A stretch of DNA of 34,693 bases from Mogibacterium timidum ATCC 33093 (GTDB lineage: Bacteria > Bacillota > Clostridia > Peptostreptococcales > Anaerovoracaceae): positions 1 to 34,693 of the forward strand of contig NZ_JALU01000017.1 of assembly GCF_000525775.1 (NCBI RefSeq). Direction: 5' to 3'. The notes under the pieces were generated by a model. That model ran no database searches. It was given only the letters and a program-made list of their open reading frames with translations, and had not been told where the DNA came from. The stretch's first letter is position 1; every line of letters begins with the position of its first letter. The translations under genes and the position numbers were made by a program. Shown here one piece after another: positions 8,478 through 16,212 of the stretch.

Positions 8478-8752
8478 GGGATATTAGCATAGAGTGCAAG
8501 AAGCGCGGCAGGCAGATCCGCAGCGGCAGATTGCCGGCGCAGCCTTGATTGCAGCTCCTCGAGCTGCCGGTACAGCCTTATTGTAGCCCGAAGCTCAGGT
8601 CACCGGTGTGGCTCCTGTTGCAGGCTGAAGAGAAAGCTGCTCGCGTAGCTATTGGCTGCACCACCGAGAGGGGGAGCTGGCGACGCGGCTCGCATTTCAC
8701 CAATCTGCACTGATGATTAACATAATAATTGATAAAAACGAAAGGAACAGGC
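8478..8752. other. GC-rich gene-free stretch upstream of the ClC gene
   Basis: The region has no ORF with a ribosome site. It is richer in GC than its surroundings and contains recurring GCAGC / GCTCC / GCCGG words. In one frame (about 8530-8630) it reads as an Ala-rich run broken by stops, as if it were a decayed low-complexity coding segment. The 3' end has CTGATGA near 8710, which made me consider a fluoride riboswitch, but the 5' part does not fit (see rejected items). The ClC promoter is not obvious. Confidence 0.4.
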
Positions 8753-10420
8753 ATGACGGCCAAGCGCAATAAAGACAAGAGCTACGTAGTTCGCAATATT
8801 AAGCAGAAGCAGAAATTCAAATACAAGCTCATCCTGGAGGGGGTGGTGGTCGGCATCCTTGTCGGTCTGGTTATTGCGGCTTTCCGACTGCTGCTGGTCA
8901 AAGCCGACCACGTCCGCGGGTTGGCTGTTCAGCTGGTCAAGGTCAGACCTATCTACGCATTTGCTATCATGCTGGCATTGATTCTGCTAGCTTGGATTCT
9001 CAATTGGCTACTCCGCTTTGAACCGGATATTTCGGGATCCGGCATCCCGCAGATTGAGGGCGAGCTGAAGGGGCTGGAGGATCAGAACTGGCGCAAGGTG
9101 CTGCTCGCCAAGTTTGCGGGATGCATTCTGGCTATCGGCGGCGGCTTGGCTCTCGGTAGAGAGGGCCCGAGCATTCAGCTGGGCGGTATGATCGGCAAGG
9201 GCTTCGCGCGCCGGAAAAATGCACTGCTGACTGAGGAACGCTTGCTGATGAGCTGTGGCGCCGGCGCGGGACTAGCCGCCGCGTTCGGAGCTCCGCTGGC
9301 CGGAGTGCTGTTTGCTCTAGAGGAGCTGCACAAGAATTTCTCGGCAGAGGTCCTCATATCCACCATGGCAGCCAGCGCGGCGGCCGACTATGTGGCGGTC
9401 AATATCATCGGCTTGCAGCCGGTATTCAACTTCAACGTAGATCACAGGATCCCGTTGCGCCTCTACTGGGCGGTAATCCTGCTCGGTGTGATACTCGGCG
9501 TATTTGGAGTCATCTACAACAAGACGTTGGATAAGATGCAGGACTTATTTGGGAGATTTCACAGCAGCTTCATCAGCATAGGCATTATGATGATGGTATC
9601 TTTTCTGATGATGTTCATCTACCCGGCAGTTCTCGGCAGCGGCAACGACCTCGTAGAGGCTATAAGCTCAGGGGAATTTGCGCTGGGAGCGCTCGCCATC
9701 CTGCTCGGCGCAAAATTTTTCTTCTCGACCGGCAGCTTCGGTACCGGCACCCCGGGCGGCATCTTTCTCCCGCTGCTGGTCATCGGAGCAATCACAGGAG
9801 GACTGTATTCGACTTTTTTGAGCAATGTATTTGGCGTAGAGGAGTATTACATCAAGGGCTTCGTCATAATTGCGATGGCGGGATATTTCTCAGCGATAGT
9901 GCGTGCTCCGATTACGGGAGTAATTCTCATCACTGAGATGACGGGCAACTTCATGACTCTGCTATCTCTGGTTGCAACCTCGCTTGTTGCCTACGTTGTG
10001 GCTGATTTGCTCGGCGGAGAGCCTGTGTACGACCAGCTCATGCACCGCAGACAGCGCGTGAAGTCGGAAAGTGGAGATATAATGCCGGATCATGAGTATT
10101 TGACAGATGTGTATAACAAAGAAGACAAGAAATATATTAAGAAGCGCATCTCAATCCGCGAGCGCAAGGTCGTAATCGATTCGAGTGTCCATTACGGATC
10201 GCACATGGACGGGCGTGCTGTTATGGACATGGGTCTGCCGGAGGGCAGCCTGATTGTATCTGTAATGCGAGACGGTAAGGAGATCATCCCGCACGGCTCG
10301 ACTATTATAAATGGGGGTGACGATCTCGAGATACTCTGCAGACTTAAGGACATCGCCGCGACGGAGGCAGTCCTCGACGAGAAGTGCAAGGTCGTTGCGC
10401 TGTCGGATAAGCACGAATAG
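8753..10420 (+). CDS. ClC-family chloride channel or H+/Cl- antiporter with RCK_C tail
   Basis: The protein has 555 residues from the ATG at 8753, which follows AAAGGA (8741-8746); a TTG at 8729 has no such site. It is a multi-pass membrane protein with the three ClC selectivity segments: GSGIPQ (95-100), GREGP (135-139, gating Glu137) and GTGTPGGIFLPLL (about 330). The central Ser in GSGIP and the Glu in GREGP indicate the chloride clade rather than the fluoride-exporting clade. After the membrane domain, about residues 450-545 form a TrkA-C/RCK_C-like regulatory domain (GLPEGSLIVSVMRDGKEIIPHG...ILCR). The Glu suggests coupled Cl-/H+ exchange, as in acid resistance or ion homeostasis. It is transcribed alone. 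Confidence 0.92.
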   Translation: MTAKRNKDKSYVVRNIKQKQKFKYKLILEGVVVGILVGLVIAAFRLLLVKADHVRGLAVQLVKVRPIYAFAIMLALILLAWILNWLLRFEPDISGSGIPQIEGELKGLEDQNWRKVLLAKFAGCILAIGGGLALGREGPSIQLGGMIGKGFARRKNALLTEERLLMSCGAGAGLAAAFGAPLAGVLFALEELHKNFSAEVLISTMAASAAADYVAVNIIGLQPVFNFNVDHRIPLRLYWAVILLGVILGVFGVIYNKTLDKMQDLFGRFHSSFISIGIMMMVSFLMMFIYPAVLGSGNDLVEAISSGEFALGALAILLGAKFFFSTGSFGTGTPGGIFLPLLVIGAITGGLYSTFLSNVFGVEEYYIKGFVIIAMAGYFSAIVRAPITGVILITEMTGNFMTLLSLVATSLVAYVVADLLGGEPVYDQLMHRRQRVKSESGDIMPDHEYLTDVYNKEDKKYIKKRISIRERKVVIDSSVHYGSHMDGRAVMDMGLPEGSLIVSVMRDGKEIIPHGSTIINGGDDLEILCRLKDIAATEAVLDEKCKVVALSDKHE

Positions 10421-10482
10421 CCCAGTCGAATAAGCAGGAGAAAACCGCAGTTAAGCGGAATAGGCAGGCCGAATAAAATACA

Positions 10483-10513
10483 CCGGCCTAAGCTCAAATA
10501 AGCTCAGGGCCGG
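10483..10513. terminator. Convergent hairpin between ClC and radical SAM genes
   Basis: CCGGCC..AGCT (10483-10494) can pair with AGCT..GGCCGG (10501-10513) around CAAATA, with small mismatches. It sits between two converging genes, where a shared terminator is expected. There is no clear T tract on either side. Confidence 0.5.
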
Positions 10514-10533
10514 CGGATAACCGAGTATCATAG

Positions 10534-11655
10534 CTATTTCTTAAGCCGGACTCTGAACTTACCGGGGGCCAGCTGTTCATCTATCCGGAATTTGATGTTC
10601 AATTCCGGGAATTTGGAGTCGAAATACTTCTTGTTCTCTCCCTTATTGCCGACCGCATTCGAGTACCAGGTCGGCGACGAGAAGATATCCACCTTGGTAC
10701 GAGCAGGGACACATGTATTCGCATGAACGGTAGCTGTAGAATCTGACAGGAGAGGTTCGGTTGATGAATTGGATGCAGCTGAATATGCAGGAATAGATTC
10801 AGCTGCTCTTGAGATTGCGGCGAGTTCAGGCTCAATCCTGTCGCGAGCGATGCGTCCCTCGACAAGCTGGCGGAAGGCCGGGTGATATGTACCGCCGTTG
10901 ATAGCTCCACCTTCACCGATTATATCCGTGCTCTTTAGTCCAACGCGCATAATCGTGATTCCGGCATCATCGAGAATCCTGTACATAGCAGCAGTGCGAG
11001 TCACAGCCTCCTCGCGGCTGAGAGGCTCGTATTCGCCGCGCTTATACATCTCAAGCAGCTCGGTGTCATCGATGACGATAGTAGGATAGAGTCTGGCGAG
11101 CGACGGTGCGAGCTTGACTGTTTCTTCCGCCGAATAGACGCACGACTCCGGCGAATCCCCCGGTAAGCCTATCATCAGCTGAATCCCCAGCTCGAAGCCA
11201 TACTCTTTTATCAGTTCGACTGCTGCATATACGATGGCTGCGCTGTGACCGCGATTGGATTTGCGCAGCACCTCATCATCGAACGATTGCACGCCCAGCT
11301 CGATTGTGTCCACGGAGTAAGCCCTGAGATTATCCAAAATCTCGTGGTCGATATAATCAGGCCTGGTTGACATGTGAATTTTGTCAATCCTGCCGGTATG
11401 CTTGTATTCCTTGGCAACAGCTAAGTATGAACTCTGCTCGTCCATATCGAGGCCTGTAAAACTTCCGCCGTAAAAAGCGACTTCAATCGTCGGAACTTCT
11501 CCGAGGGTTGCCAGCCAAGTATCTATTGTTTTTCGTACCTCGTTCGTAGTGGGCGCTCCGGTGTGAGCCGTTATCTTGCGTTGATTGCAAAAAACACAAT
11601 CGTTGGGACACCCGAGATGTGGTATAAATATTGGAATGATAGCGTGTTGTTTCAT
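10534..11655 (-). CDS. Radical SAM protein, Elp3-like/HemN-like
   Basis: The 373-residue protein begins MKQHAIIPIFIPHLGCPNDCVFC, which gives the 4Fe-4S/SAM cysteines Cys16, Cys20 and Cys23 (C-x3-C-x2-C). It continues with the strand motifs AFYGGSFTGL, IHMSTRPDYID, TIELGVQSFDDEVL and LMIGLPGDS, which are typical of Elp3/YhcC-type radical SAM proteins. No acetyltransferase domain is present, so this is the short Firmicutes group often labelled 'elongator protein 3', of uncertain substrate. Between about residues 285 and 330 there is a Ser/Ala/Thr-rich stretch (IPAYSAASNSSTEP) that looks like a low-complexity insertion before the conserved C-terminus (KYFDSKFPELN...PGKFRVRLKK). The ribosome site is weak (AAGG). 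Confidence 0.85.
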   Translation of the reverse strand: MKQHAIIPIFIPHLGCPNDCVFCNQRKITAHTGAPTTNEVRKTIDTWLATLGEVPTIEVAFYGGSFTGLDMDEQSSYLAVAKEYKHTGRIDKIHMSTRPDYIDHEILDNLRAYSVDTIELGVQSFDDEVLRKSNRGHSAAIVYAAVELIKEYGFELGIQLMIGLPGDSPESCVYSAEETVKLAPSLARLYPTIVIDDTELLEMYKRGEYEPLSREEAVTRTAAMYRILDDAGITIMRVGLKSTDIIGEGGAINGGTYHPAFRQLVEGRIARDRIEPELAAISRAAESIPAYSAASNSSTEPLLSDSTATVHANTCVPARTKVDIFSSPTWYSNAVGNKGENKKYFDSKFPELNIKFRIDEQLAPGKFRVRLKK

Positions 11656-11684
11656 GATATGCCTTATATATAAAAAATTACGTC

Positions 11685-11924
11685 CTATTCAGTAATTTCG
11701 ATTATTGATCCGATGTCTTCGAGCGGGTATGAATTAAACAGCTTGCATATCAGCACATCCGGGCGATTTGTGATGATATGCGATACTGTGTTGAGTTCGG
11801 GGAATGTGCGAATAGTGTAACCTGAATTTTGTAATGCCTGATTATCATCAGCATGTACTACTGCGGAATGTGCGAATAGTGTAACCTGAATTTGCAAGAT
11901 AAGAACGCAGTTCAGGGTATGCAT
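11685..11924 (-). pseudogene. Small ORF, probably a decayed gene fragment disrupted by a duplication
   Basis: A 79-codon ORF starts at an ATG 22 bases after the asparaginase stop, but without a convincing ribosome site. The C-terminal half (GYTIRTFPELNTVSHIITNRPDVLICKLF) looks protein-like. The N-terminal third encodes part of the same DNA in another frame, because a 64-bp tandem duplication (not a multiple of three) lies inside it. The original gene thus appears to have lost its N-terminus. The pattern GYxxxxxPxxxxVxxxIxxxPDxxxCxL loosely recalls the beginning of DUF6873 proteins; this is a guess. It could also be a young small gene. Confidence 0.4.
11801..11893. repeat. 64-bp tandem duplication, second copy partial
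   Basis: A 29-base stretch is identical at 11801-11829 and 11865-11893 (both start GGAATGTGCGAATAGTGTAA). The repeat period is 64 bases. The duplication lies inside the small minus-strand ORF and shifts its frame. Confidence 0.9.
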
Positions 11925-11945
11925 TTGCAGACAGGAGCACCGCCG

Positions 11946-12986
11946 TCAGTGATCAAGTTCTCCTCTGAGGTCAGTCTCGATGAGCTTGCTGACTTCGCTG
12001 CGCTCCAGCCCGAGGCTGAACAGGTAATACAGCTTGGCTACTGTAGCCTCGGTTGTCATGTTGGAACCCGATACGGCTCCTGCGTTCGCCAGTTCAGAGC
12101 TCGTTTCGTATGCGCCGAGCCGGACCGTTCCCTGCGCGCACTGCGTGCAGACCACGACTGCTGTGCCGTTTGAGATGGCACGGGCAATCAGCGGCGGAAG
12201 AGCTTCGTCATAATTAGGAATATTGCCTGTTCCGAATGTTTCAAGCACCAGCGCATCGAGCTCGTGCGTCACAATTGGCGCAAATAGCTCGAACCGGATG
12301 CCCGGGAACAGCTTGATGACTCCTACCTTGGCTGGCTTGATTGATTGCACGAGCAGCTCGCCGCGTGGCTTAGGCATGAGACGAGGAGCATTGTAGTTGA
12401 TATCGATACCGGCTTCTGCGAGCGGTGGATAATTTGGCGATGAGAACGCAATCAGGCCGTCTGCGGACGCTTTCATGGAACGATTTCCACGCAACAACCT
12501 ATGGCCAAAGTATAGCGCCACCTCGTTGATTTTGTCGGAAACGGCAATCAGAATCGAAGTAATCAGGTTATCCTTACCATCGCTTCTCAGCTCGCAGAGC
12601 GGAATCTGAGATCCTGTAAAAATAACCGGCTTGTTGAGATTCTCGAACATAAATGAAAGCGCAGAAGCACTGTACGCCATGGTATCAGTGCCGTGCAGTA
12701 CAACAAAGCCGTCGTAATCATCGTAGCGTGACGCAATAGATTCAGCAATCATATTCCACTGTACATACGTGATGTTGGACGAGTCGAGCAGTGGCGTGAA
12801 TTCGACCAATTCATACTGCGGCATGCCGGTAGAGCGCAGGTCATCGATGCGGTCAAGCTCCTGCTGCAGGTGCCCCGCGACCGGCGCGTAGCCGCTGTCA
12901 GTACGAGACATTCCAATTGTCCCGCCGGTGTAAATTATGCAAACCTTCTTATCTTCTATTACCTGTGCAGCCTCTATTTCGGTCAT
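11946..12986 (-). CDS. ansA: Type I (cytoplasmic) L-asparaginase
   Basis: The enzyme hydrolyses L-asparagine to aspartate and ammonia. I choose the ATG at 12986 (346 residues) because AGGAAA lies directly upstream; an in-frame ATG at 12998 has no ribosome site and its codons form that site. The N-terminus carries TGGTIG with the nucleophilic Thr23 and a second active-site segment HGTDTM (Thr100-Asp101). RSDGKDNL follows at about 134-141. There is no signal peptide, and the length fits the AnsA type rather than the periplasmic type II enzymes. The small fragment ORF and the radical SAM gene lie downstream on the same strand. The gene probably has its own promoter near 13203. Confidence 0.93.
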   Translation of the reverse strand: MTEIEAAQVIEDKKVCIIYTGGTIGMSRTDSGYAPVAGHLQQELDRIDDLRSTGMPQYELVEFTPLLDSSNITYVQWNMIAESIASRYDDYDGFVVLHGTDTMAYSASALSFMFENLNKPVIFTGSQIPLCELRSDGKDNLITSILIAVSDKINEVALYFGHRLLRGNRSMKASADGLIAFSSPNYPPLAEAGIDINYNAPRLMPKPRGELLVQSIKPAKVGVIKLFPGIRFELFAPIVTHELDALVLETFGTGNIPNYDEALPPLIARAISNGTAVVVCTQCAQGTVRLGAYETSSELANAGAVSGSNMTTEATVAKLYYLFSLGLERSEVSKLIETDLRGELDH

Positions 12987-13240
12987 TTGTTTCCTCATCG
13001 TTTATCGTTTGTCGTGTGATTCATAACACGTAATGGACAATTTCCGGTGAACACGAGTACTGTGCAGCGTGTGCTCTGTGTCGTCCCGGTGTATCACGTA
13101 CATGTGCCATACATTGCACATGTGCAATAAATATCAAATGCTGTAATTTTACGTTTTCTAAACCTTTGCTCTTATGCAGTCACCGAGATTATTGCCGAGA
13201 TTATTATAGCATGGAACAAAATGATAATGAAAATGCGGCG
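12987..13240. other. Upstream region of ansA, no gene
   Basis: No supported gene is present. The stretch 13030-13130 is rich in alternating GTGTG/CACAT words, including a GTACATGTGCCATACATTGC run with several CATGTG-type short dyads. The only signal I can propose is the minus-strand -10 at 13203-13208. It implies a 5' leader of about 200 bases for ansA. Confidence 0.4.
13203..13208 (-). promoter_or_regulatory. Extended -10 promoter, probably of ansA
   Basis: On the minus strand the sequence reads TGCTATAAT, an extended -10 element (TGnTATAAT). The -35 position (TTCATT) is poor, as is common with extended -10 promoters. It is 217 bases before the ansA start. Confidence 0.45.
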
Positions 13241-13269
13241 TTGATAAATCCTTGATTTTATTATATACT
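13241..13269 (+). promoter_or_regulatory. Promoter of tRNA-Thr
   Basis: TTGATA at 13241-13246 and TATACT at 13264-13269 are 17 bases apart. The tRNA 5' end is 20 bases after the -10 box. Confidence 0.75.
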
Positions 13270-13288
13270 TTACTGGCAACTTTTAGAT

Positions 13289-13363
13289 GCTACTGTGGCT
13301 CAATGGTAGAGCACTTCACTCGTAATGAAGGGGTTGCGAGTTCGATTCTCGCCAGTAGCTCCA
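13289..13363 (+). tRNA. tRNA-Thr (anticodon CGT)
   Basis: The cloverleaf is complete: acceptor GCTACTG with CAGTAGC, D arm GCTC/GAGC, anticodon arm CTTCA/TGAAG around CTCGTAA (anticodon CGT at 13321-13323), and T arm GCGAG/CTCGC around TTCGATT. The encoded 3' end is T-CCA. It is 75 bases long, flanked by its own promoter and terminator. Confidence 0.97.
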
Positions 13364-13368
13364 ATGAT

Positions 13369-13411
13369 AAACGCCTGCAAACTGCTTATATTCAGCGACT
13401 TGCAGGCGTTT
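13369..13411 (+). terminator. Terminator of tRNA-Thr
   Basis: AAACGCCTGCAA (13369-13380) pairs perfectly with TTGCAGGCGTTT (13400-13411). The hairpin starts six bases after the tRNA CCA end. Confidence 0.85.
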
Positions 13412-13434
13412 GTATTGTATCTGCTTTAGCAGCG

Positions 13435-14128
13435 GATTTACCGAGCGATAGCGAGGTGAAAGCCTTCGGTATGAATCATTCCGAGGAGATTCTCCGCGAG
13501 TTTGAAATCCTGAACAACTACATCCGGAAGCCAATTGTCCCCGGTATTGAGTGTGTCGGAGAAATTGCATGTGAATCCGATAGCGGATGGAGTACGGGAC
13601 AGAAGGTCGTAGCCCTTATGGGAGGTATGGGCAGGAGTTTTAACGGCAGCTATACTGAGTATGCCCTTCTTCCCATTCATCATGTGTTCCCGGTAGAGTC
13701 GGCACTTTCGTGGGAGGAAATGGCTGCAATTCCGGAGACATATTTTACGGCATGGGGCTCGCTGTTTCAGTGTCTGCGCCTGACAAAAGAGGATAAGCTG
13801 CTGGTGCGCGGAGCGACCTGCTCACTCGGATATGTTGCGATTCAGCTTGCAAAGGCTTTAGGCTGCAAGGTTGTCGGAACGACACACAGAGAAGCAAAGA
13901 TTCAGCGGTTAAAGAAGGCCGGATGTGATGAGTGTATTCCGGATGAGGGAAGCCTTCAAGGGAAGGTCAACGGTGCAGATCATGCAGGATATTTTTAATT
14001 TTATGGACGCGCATCAGCTGAGACCTCTGATCGGAGCGACATATGATTTTGAAAACATCGGGGCTGCCTGCATAGCTCTTGACAGCGGAAAGGTAAACGG
14101 AAAGATTATTGTGTCAGTAGACGCATAA
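13435..14128 (+). pseudogene. Remnant of a zinc-type MDR alcohol dehydrogenase / quinone reductase
   Basis: The reading frame from about 13435 matches medium-chain dehydrogenase/reductases: VKAFGMNHSE, then PGIECVGEI, GGSYTEYALLP-like FNGSYTEYALLP, and the cofactor-fold region LLVRGATCSLGYVAIQLAKALGCKVVGTT. The first 25-30 residues with a start codon are missing. The frame ends at a TAA at 13996-13998, shortly after CDECIPDEG. The C-terminus continues in another frame (MQDIFNFMDAHQLRPLIGATYDF to SVDA, stop at 14126-14128). Some tens of residues that normally separate the two parts are absent. This is an inactive gene with N-terminal loss, an internal deletion and a frameshift. It lies immediately downstream of a tRNA. 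Confidence 0.85.
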
Positions 14129-14137
14129 AATAACGGA

Positions 14138-14299
14138 TGGTGGTTGAGAAAGCAGTGTATTCCTCATCGATTATTCAACTGGCAAGCTTACCGGCCGGCG
14201 CGCAACATGGATATCAGCCGTATTCAACATCCGGCGGCAGAGGTCTGTGACAGGGTCGAGAAGTACAAGGCTGTGATGAAGAGGATTTACGAGAATTGA
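14138..14299 (+). pseudogene. Possible C-terminal scrap of a lost gene
   Basis: After the dehydrogenase remnant, one frame stays open for 53 codons to a TGA at 14297. It encodes an Arg/Tyr-rich, helical end with no start codon or ribosome site (QAYRPARNMDISRIQHP...VEKYKAVMKRIYEN). The 'RPARNxD...Y...Y' ending loosely resembles the C-terminus of FGGY sugar kinases, but this is weak. The rest up to 14464 is AT-rich and contains no gene. TCGAT/ATCGA at 14427-14443 forms a small dyad upstream of yedE. Confidence 0.3.
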
Positions 14300-14464
14300 G
14301 GATGCTGATTTGCGACAAATATTTTCTAAAGCTCGATTAAAATAAATTGTTATTGAAAATATTGATACTTGCCTCGCAATATAAAAATTACTAATTTTTA
14401 TACAAAATCCTTGTTTGATATACTCGATATGATCAATCGATATATTTAAAACAAGGAGGAAACA

Positions 14465-15526
14465 ATGAAAAAGGAAAAAAGTACTCTGATTATCATTACA
14501 GGGCTCATTGTCGGTGCGGCTGCAATACTTCTCGTTAAGTACGGCAACCCTGCAAACATGGGCTTTTGTATTGCCTGCTTCTTGCGTGACACAGCGGGTG
14601 CACTCAAGCTTCATAGCGCTCCTGTTGTGCAGTATGCTCGTCCGGAAATTATCGGACTTATTCTCGGTGCATTTGCAATGTCGCTCGGCAGTAAAGAATT
14701 TAAGGTTCGTGGTGGCTCATCACCGATGACAAGATTTGTGCTTTCATTCTTTGTTATGGTTGGTGCACTGATGTTCCTGGGTTGCCCGCTCAGAATGATT
14801 CTCAGAATCGCGGGTGGCGACTGGAACGCAATAATTGGTTTAATCGGATTCGTAGTAGGAATCGTTGGAGGAATCCTGTTCTTAAGGAAAGGCTTTACCC
14901 TCAAGAAATCCGTTCCGCTCGGAATCGCAGAAGGTGCTGCTATGCCCGCAATCACGGTTGTTTTGCTGGTTATTCTATGCGCATTTCCGGCACTTCTGGT
15001 GTTCAGCAAGCTGGGACCGGGTGCTATGCGTGCTCCGCTCGCAATCTCTTTGGTTGCAGGGCTTGTAGTCGGAGTCCTCGCACAGCGCACGAGACTGTGC
15101 ATGGTAGGAGGATTTCGTGATGCGATCCTGTTCAAGGATTTTTATCTACTGTCCGGGTTTATCGCAATCTTCGTAGCAGCAATCGTTGGAAATCTTATTC
15201 TTGGCAATTTCCACGCAGGCTTCGACAAGCAGCCTATCGCGTTTAATGATGCTCTTTGGAACTTCCTCGGCATGGTGCTCGTGGGGCTGGGTTCCTGCCT
15301 GCTCGGCGGCTGCCCTCTTCGTCAGGTCGTACTTTCAGGTACCGGAAATGCAGACTCAGGCGTTGCAGTGCTCGGAATGATTGTCGGTGCAGCTTTCTGC
15401 CACAATTTCGCTCTAGCTTCTTCGCCGCTGGGACCTACTCCAAATGGCAAGATTGCTGTTATTTTCGGTATTATCGTAACTGTTATCATAGGTCTGATGA
15501 ATGTCAGAAAAGTTAAGGAGGCGTAG
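14465..15526 (+). CDS. yedE: YedE-family putative selenium/sulfur transporter
   Basis: The 353-residue integral membrane protein begins at an ATG preceded by AAGGAGG (14454-14460). It has two similar halves, each with a Cys-containing segment and a GCPLR motif: FCIACFLRDTAG...FLGCPLRMILR and RLCMVGGFRDAIL...LLGGCPLRQVVL. This internal repeat and these cysteines are characteristic of the YeeE/YedE family. The directly following TusA-like and DUF3343 genes (the first one base after its stop) are the arrangement that defines the selenium-associated YedE group. Transport of a selenium species is inferred from that context; thiosulfate-type sulfur transport is the alternative. Confidence 0.9.
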   Translation: MKKEKSTLIIITGLIVGAAAILLVKYGNPANMGFCIACFLRDTAGALKLHSAPVVQYARPEIIGLILGAFAMSLGSKEFKVRGGSSPMTRFVLSFFVMVGALMFLGCPLRMILRIAGGDWNAIIGLIGFVVGIVGGILFLRKGFTLKKSVPLGIAEGAAMPAITVVLLVILCAFPALLVFSKLGPGAMRAPLAISLVAGLVVGVLAQRTRLCMVGGFRDAILFKDFYLLSGFIAIFVAAIVGNLILGNFHAGFDKQPIAFNDALWNFLGMVLVGLGSCLLGGCPLRQVVLSGTGNADSGVAVLGMIVGAAFCHNFALASSPLGPTPNGKIAVIFGIIVTVIIGLMNVRKVKEA

Positions 15527-15527
15527 G

Positions 15528-15731
15528 ATGACTAAGGTAGATGCAAGAGGCTATTCGTGCCCGGAACCTGTAATCATGGCTCAAAATGCCGTAAAGGAAG
15601 GAACTCCGGTAGAAATCCTGGTAGATAATATGACTCCGGTCAAAAATATCTCGAGATTTGCAGCTAACAATAATCTAACTATGGAATATGTAGAGACGCC
15701 GGAAGGTGATTATCTTATCACTCTAAAGTAA
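15528..15731 (+). CDS. TusA-like sulfur/selenium carrier protein
   Basis: This 67-residue protein has the TusA signature DARGYSCPEPV near its N-terminus, with Cys10 in the C-P-x-P motif as the persulfide or selenide carrier. The remainder (PVEILVDNMTPVKNISRFA) fits the small alpha/beta fold. It starts one base after the yedE stop (ribosome site AAGGAG inside the end of yedE), and its own stop overlaps the next start (TAATG). It lacks the C-terminal DsrE-like half found in full-length YedF, so it is a stand-alone TusA domain. The Cys is encoded by TGC, not by a selenocysteine TGA. Confidence 0.9.
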   Translation: MTKVDARGYSCPEPVIMAQNAVKEGTPVEILVDNMTPVKNISRFAANNNLTMEYVETPEGDYLITLK

Positions 15732-15976
15732 TGTATATAGCTACTTTTTACACTCACTATGGCGCTCAGACATTCCATAAGATGCAAAAAAGTATAGATT
15801 CCAAGGCGGAACTGATGCCTGTTCCGCGCGCCTTGAGCGCATCGTGCGGAATATGCGTCATGTTTGAATTAGATAATATTGCAGAGCTTATAGCAGAACA
15901 GCCGGAAGATCTTGAAGGCTTGTATCTGCACGATGAAGATGGCTATAAGCTTCTTCACGAAGGAAATGAATACTGA
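15731..15976 (+). CDS. DUF3343 protein, putative Se/S carrier
   Basis: This 81-residue cytoplasmic protein begins MYIATFYTHYGAQTFHKMQK, continues with a PVPRALSASCGICVMFE segment that contains the CGIC cysteine pair, and ends in an acidic tail. DUF3343 proteins are commonly linked to YedE and TusA/YedF and are described as putative Se/S carriers. It overlaps the TusA-like gene by one base, so it is translationally coupled. It is the last gene of the operon, with a hairpin terminator 40 bases after the stop. Confidence 0.85.
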   Translation: MYIATFYTHYGAQTFHKMQKSIDSKAELMPVPRALSASCGICVMFELDNIAELIAEQPEDLEGLYLHDEDGYKLLHEGNEY

Positions 15977-16015
15977 TATTCTATGATGAATATGAACTGA
16001 AGTTCCATTGTATGA

Positions 16016-16045
16016 AGCTGCCGCATTAAGTGAAATGCGGCAGCT
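16016..16045. terminator. Terminator of the yedE operon, possibly shared with nhaC
   Basis: AGCTGCCGCATT (16016-16027) and AATGCGGCAGCT (16034-16045) form a perfect 12-bp stem with a six-base loop, followed by GTTAAAATTT. It lies between converging genes. The remaining 16046-16212 contains nothing I can assign. Confidence 0.85.
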
Positions 16046-16212
16046 GTTAAAATTTCCGACTTTCAAGAATATTAATTGTATTAAAAACGCCATAGTCATT
16101 AAAATCAGTGAGTATGATGTTTAATCAGTTTACAATTAGCCGGACAATTTATTTGTAATTTACCTTAGCAGAAGCTGCCCTGAGATTAAATCAATAAATC
16201 CTGTTCGGAGGT

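Noticed and set aside
8690-8725. Fluoride riboswitch before the ClC gene (CTGATGA motif)
   Set aside because: The 5' GGCGATG-type half and the pseudoknot partner are not present, and the ClC protein has chloride-clade motifs (GSGIP, GREGP) rather than those of fluoride exporters.
11685-11924. Receiver-domain protein (ADDNQAL...GY...RPDVLI pattern)
   Set aside because: The ADDNQAL part and the later part are brought together around a recent duplication, and the phosphorylated Asp and other receiver landmarks are missing.
13252-13434. Extension of the MDR dehydrogenase frame upstream over the tRNA
   Set aside because: The frame is open by chance through the tRNA-Thr gene and its terminator; the translation there does not resemble the family.
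15528-15731. Selenoprotein possibility in the TusA/DUF3343 genes
   Set aside because: The relevant cysteines are ordinary TGC/TGT codons and no in-frame TGA with a downstream SECIS-like hairpin is seen.
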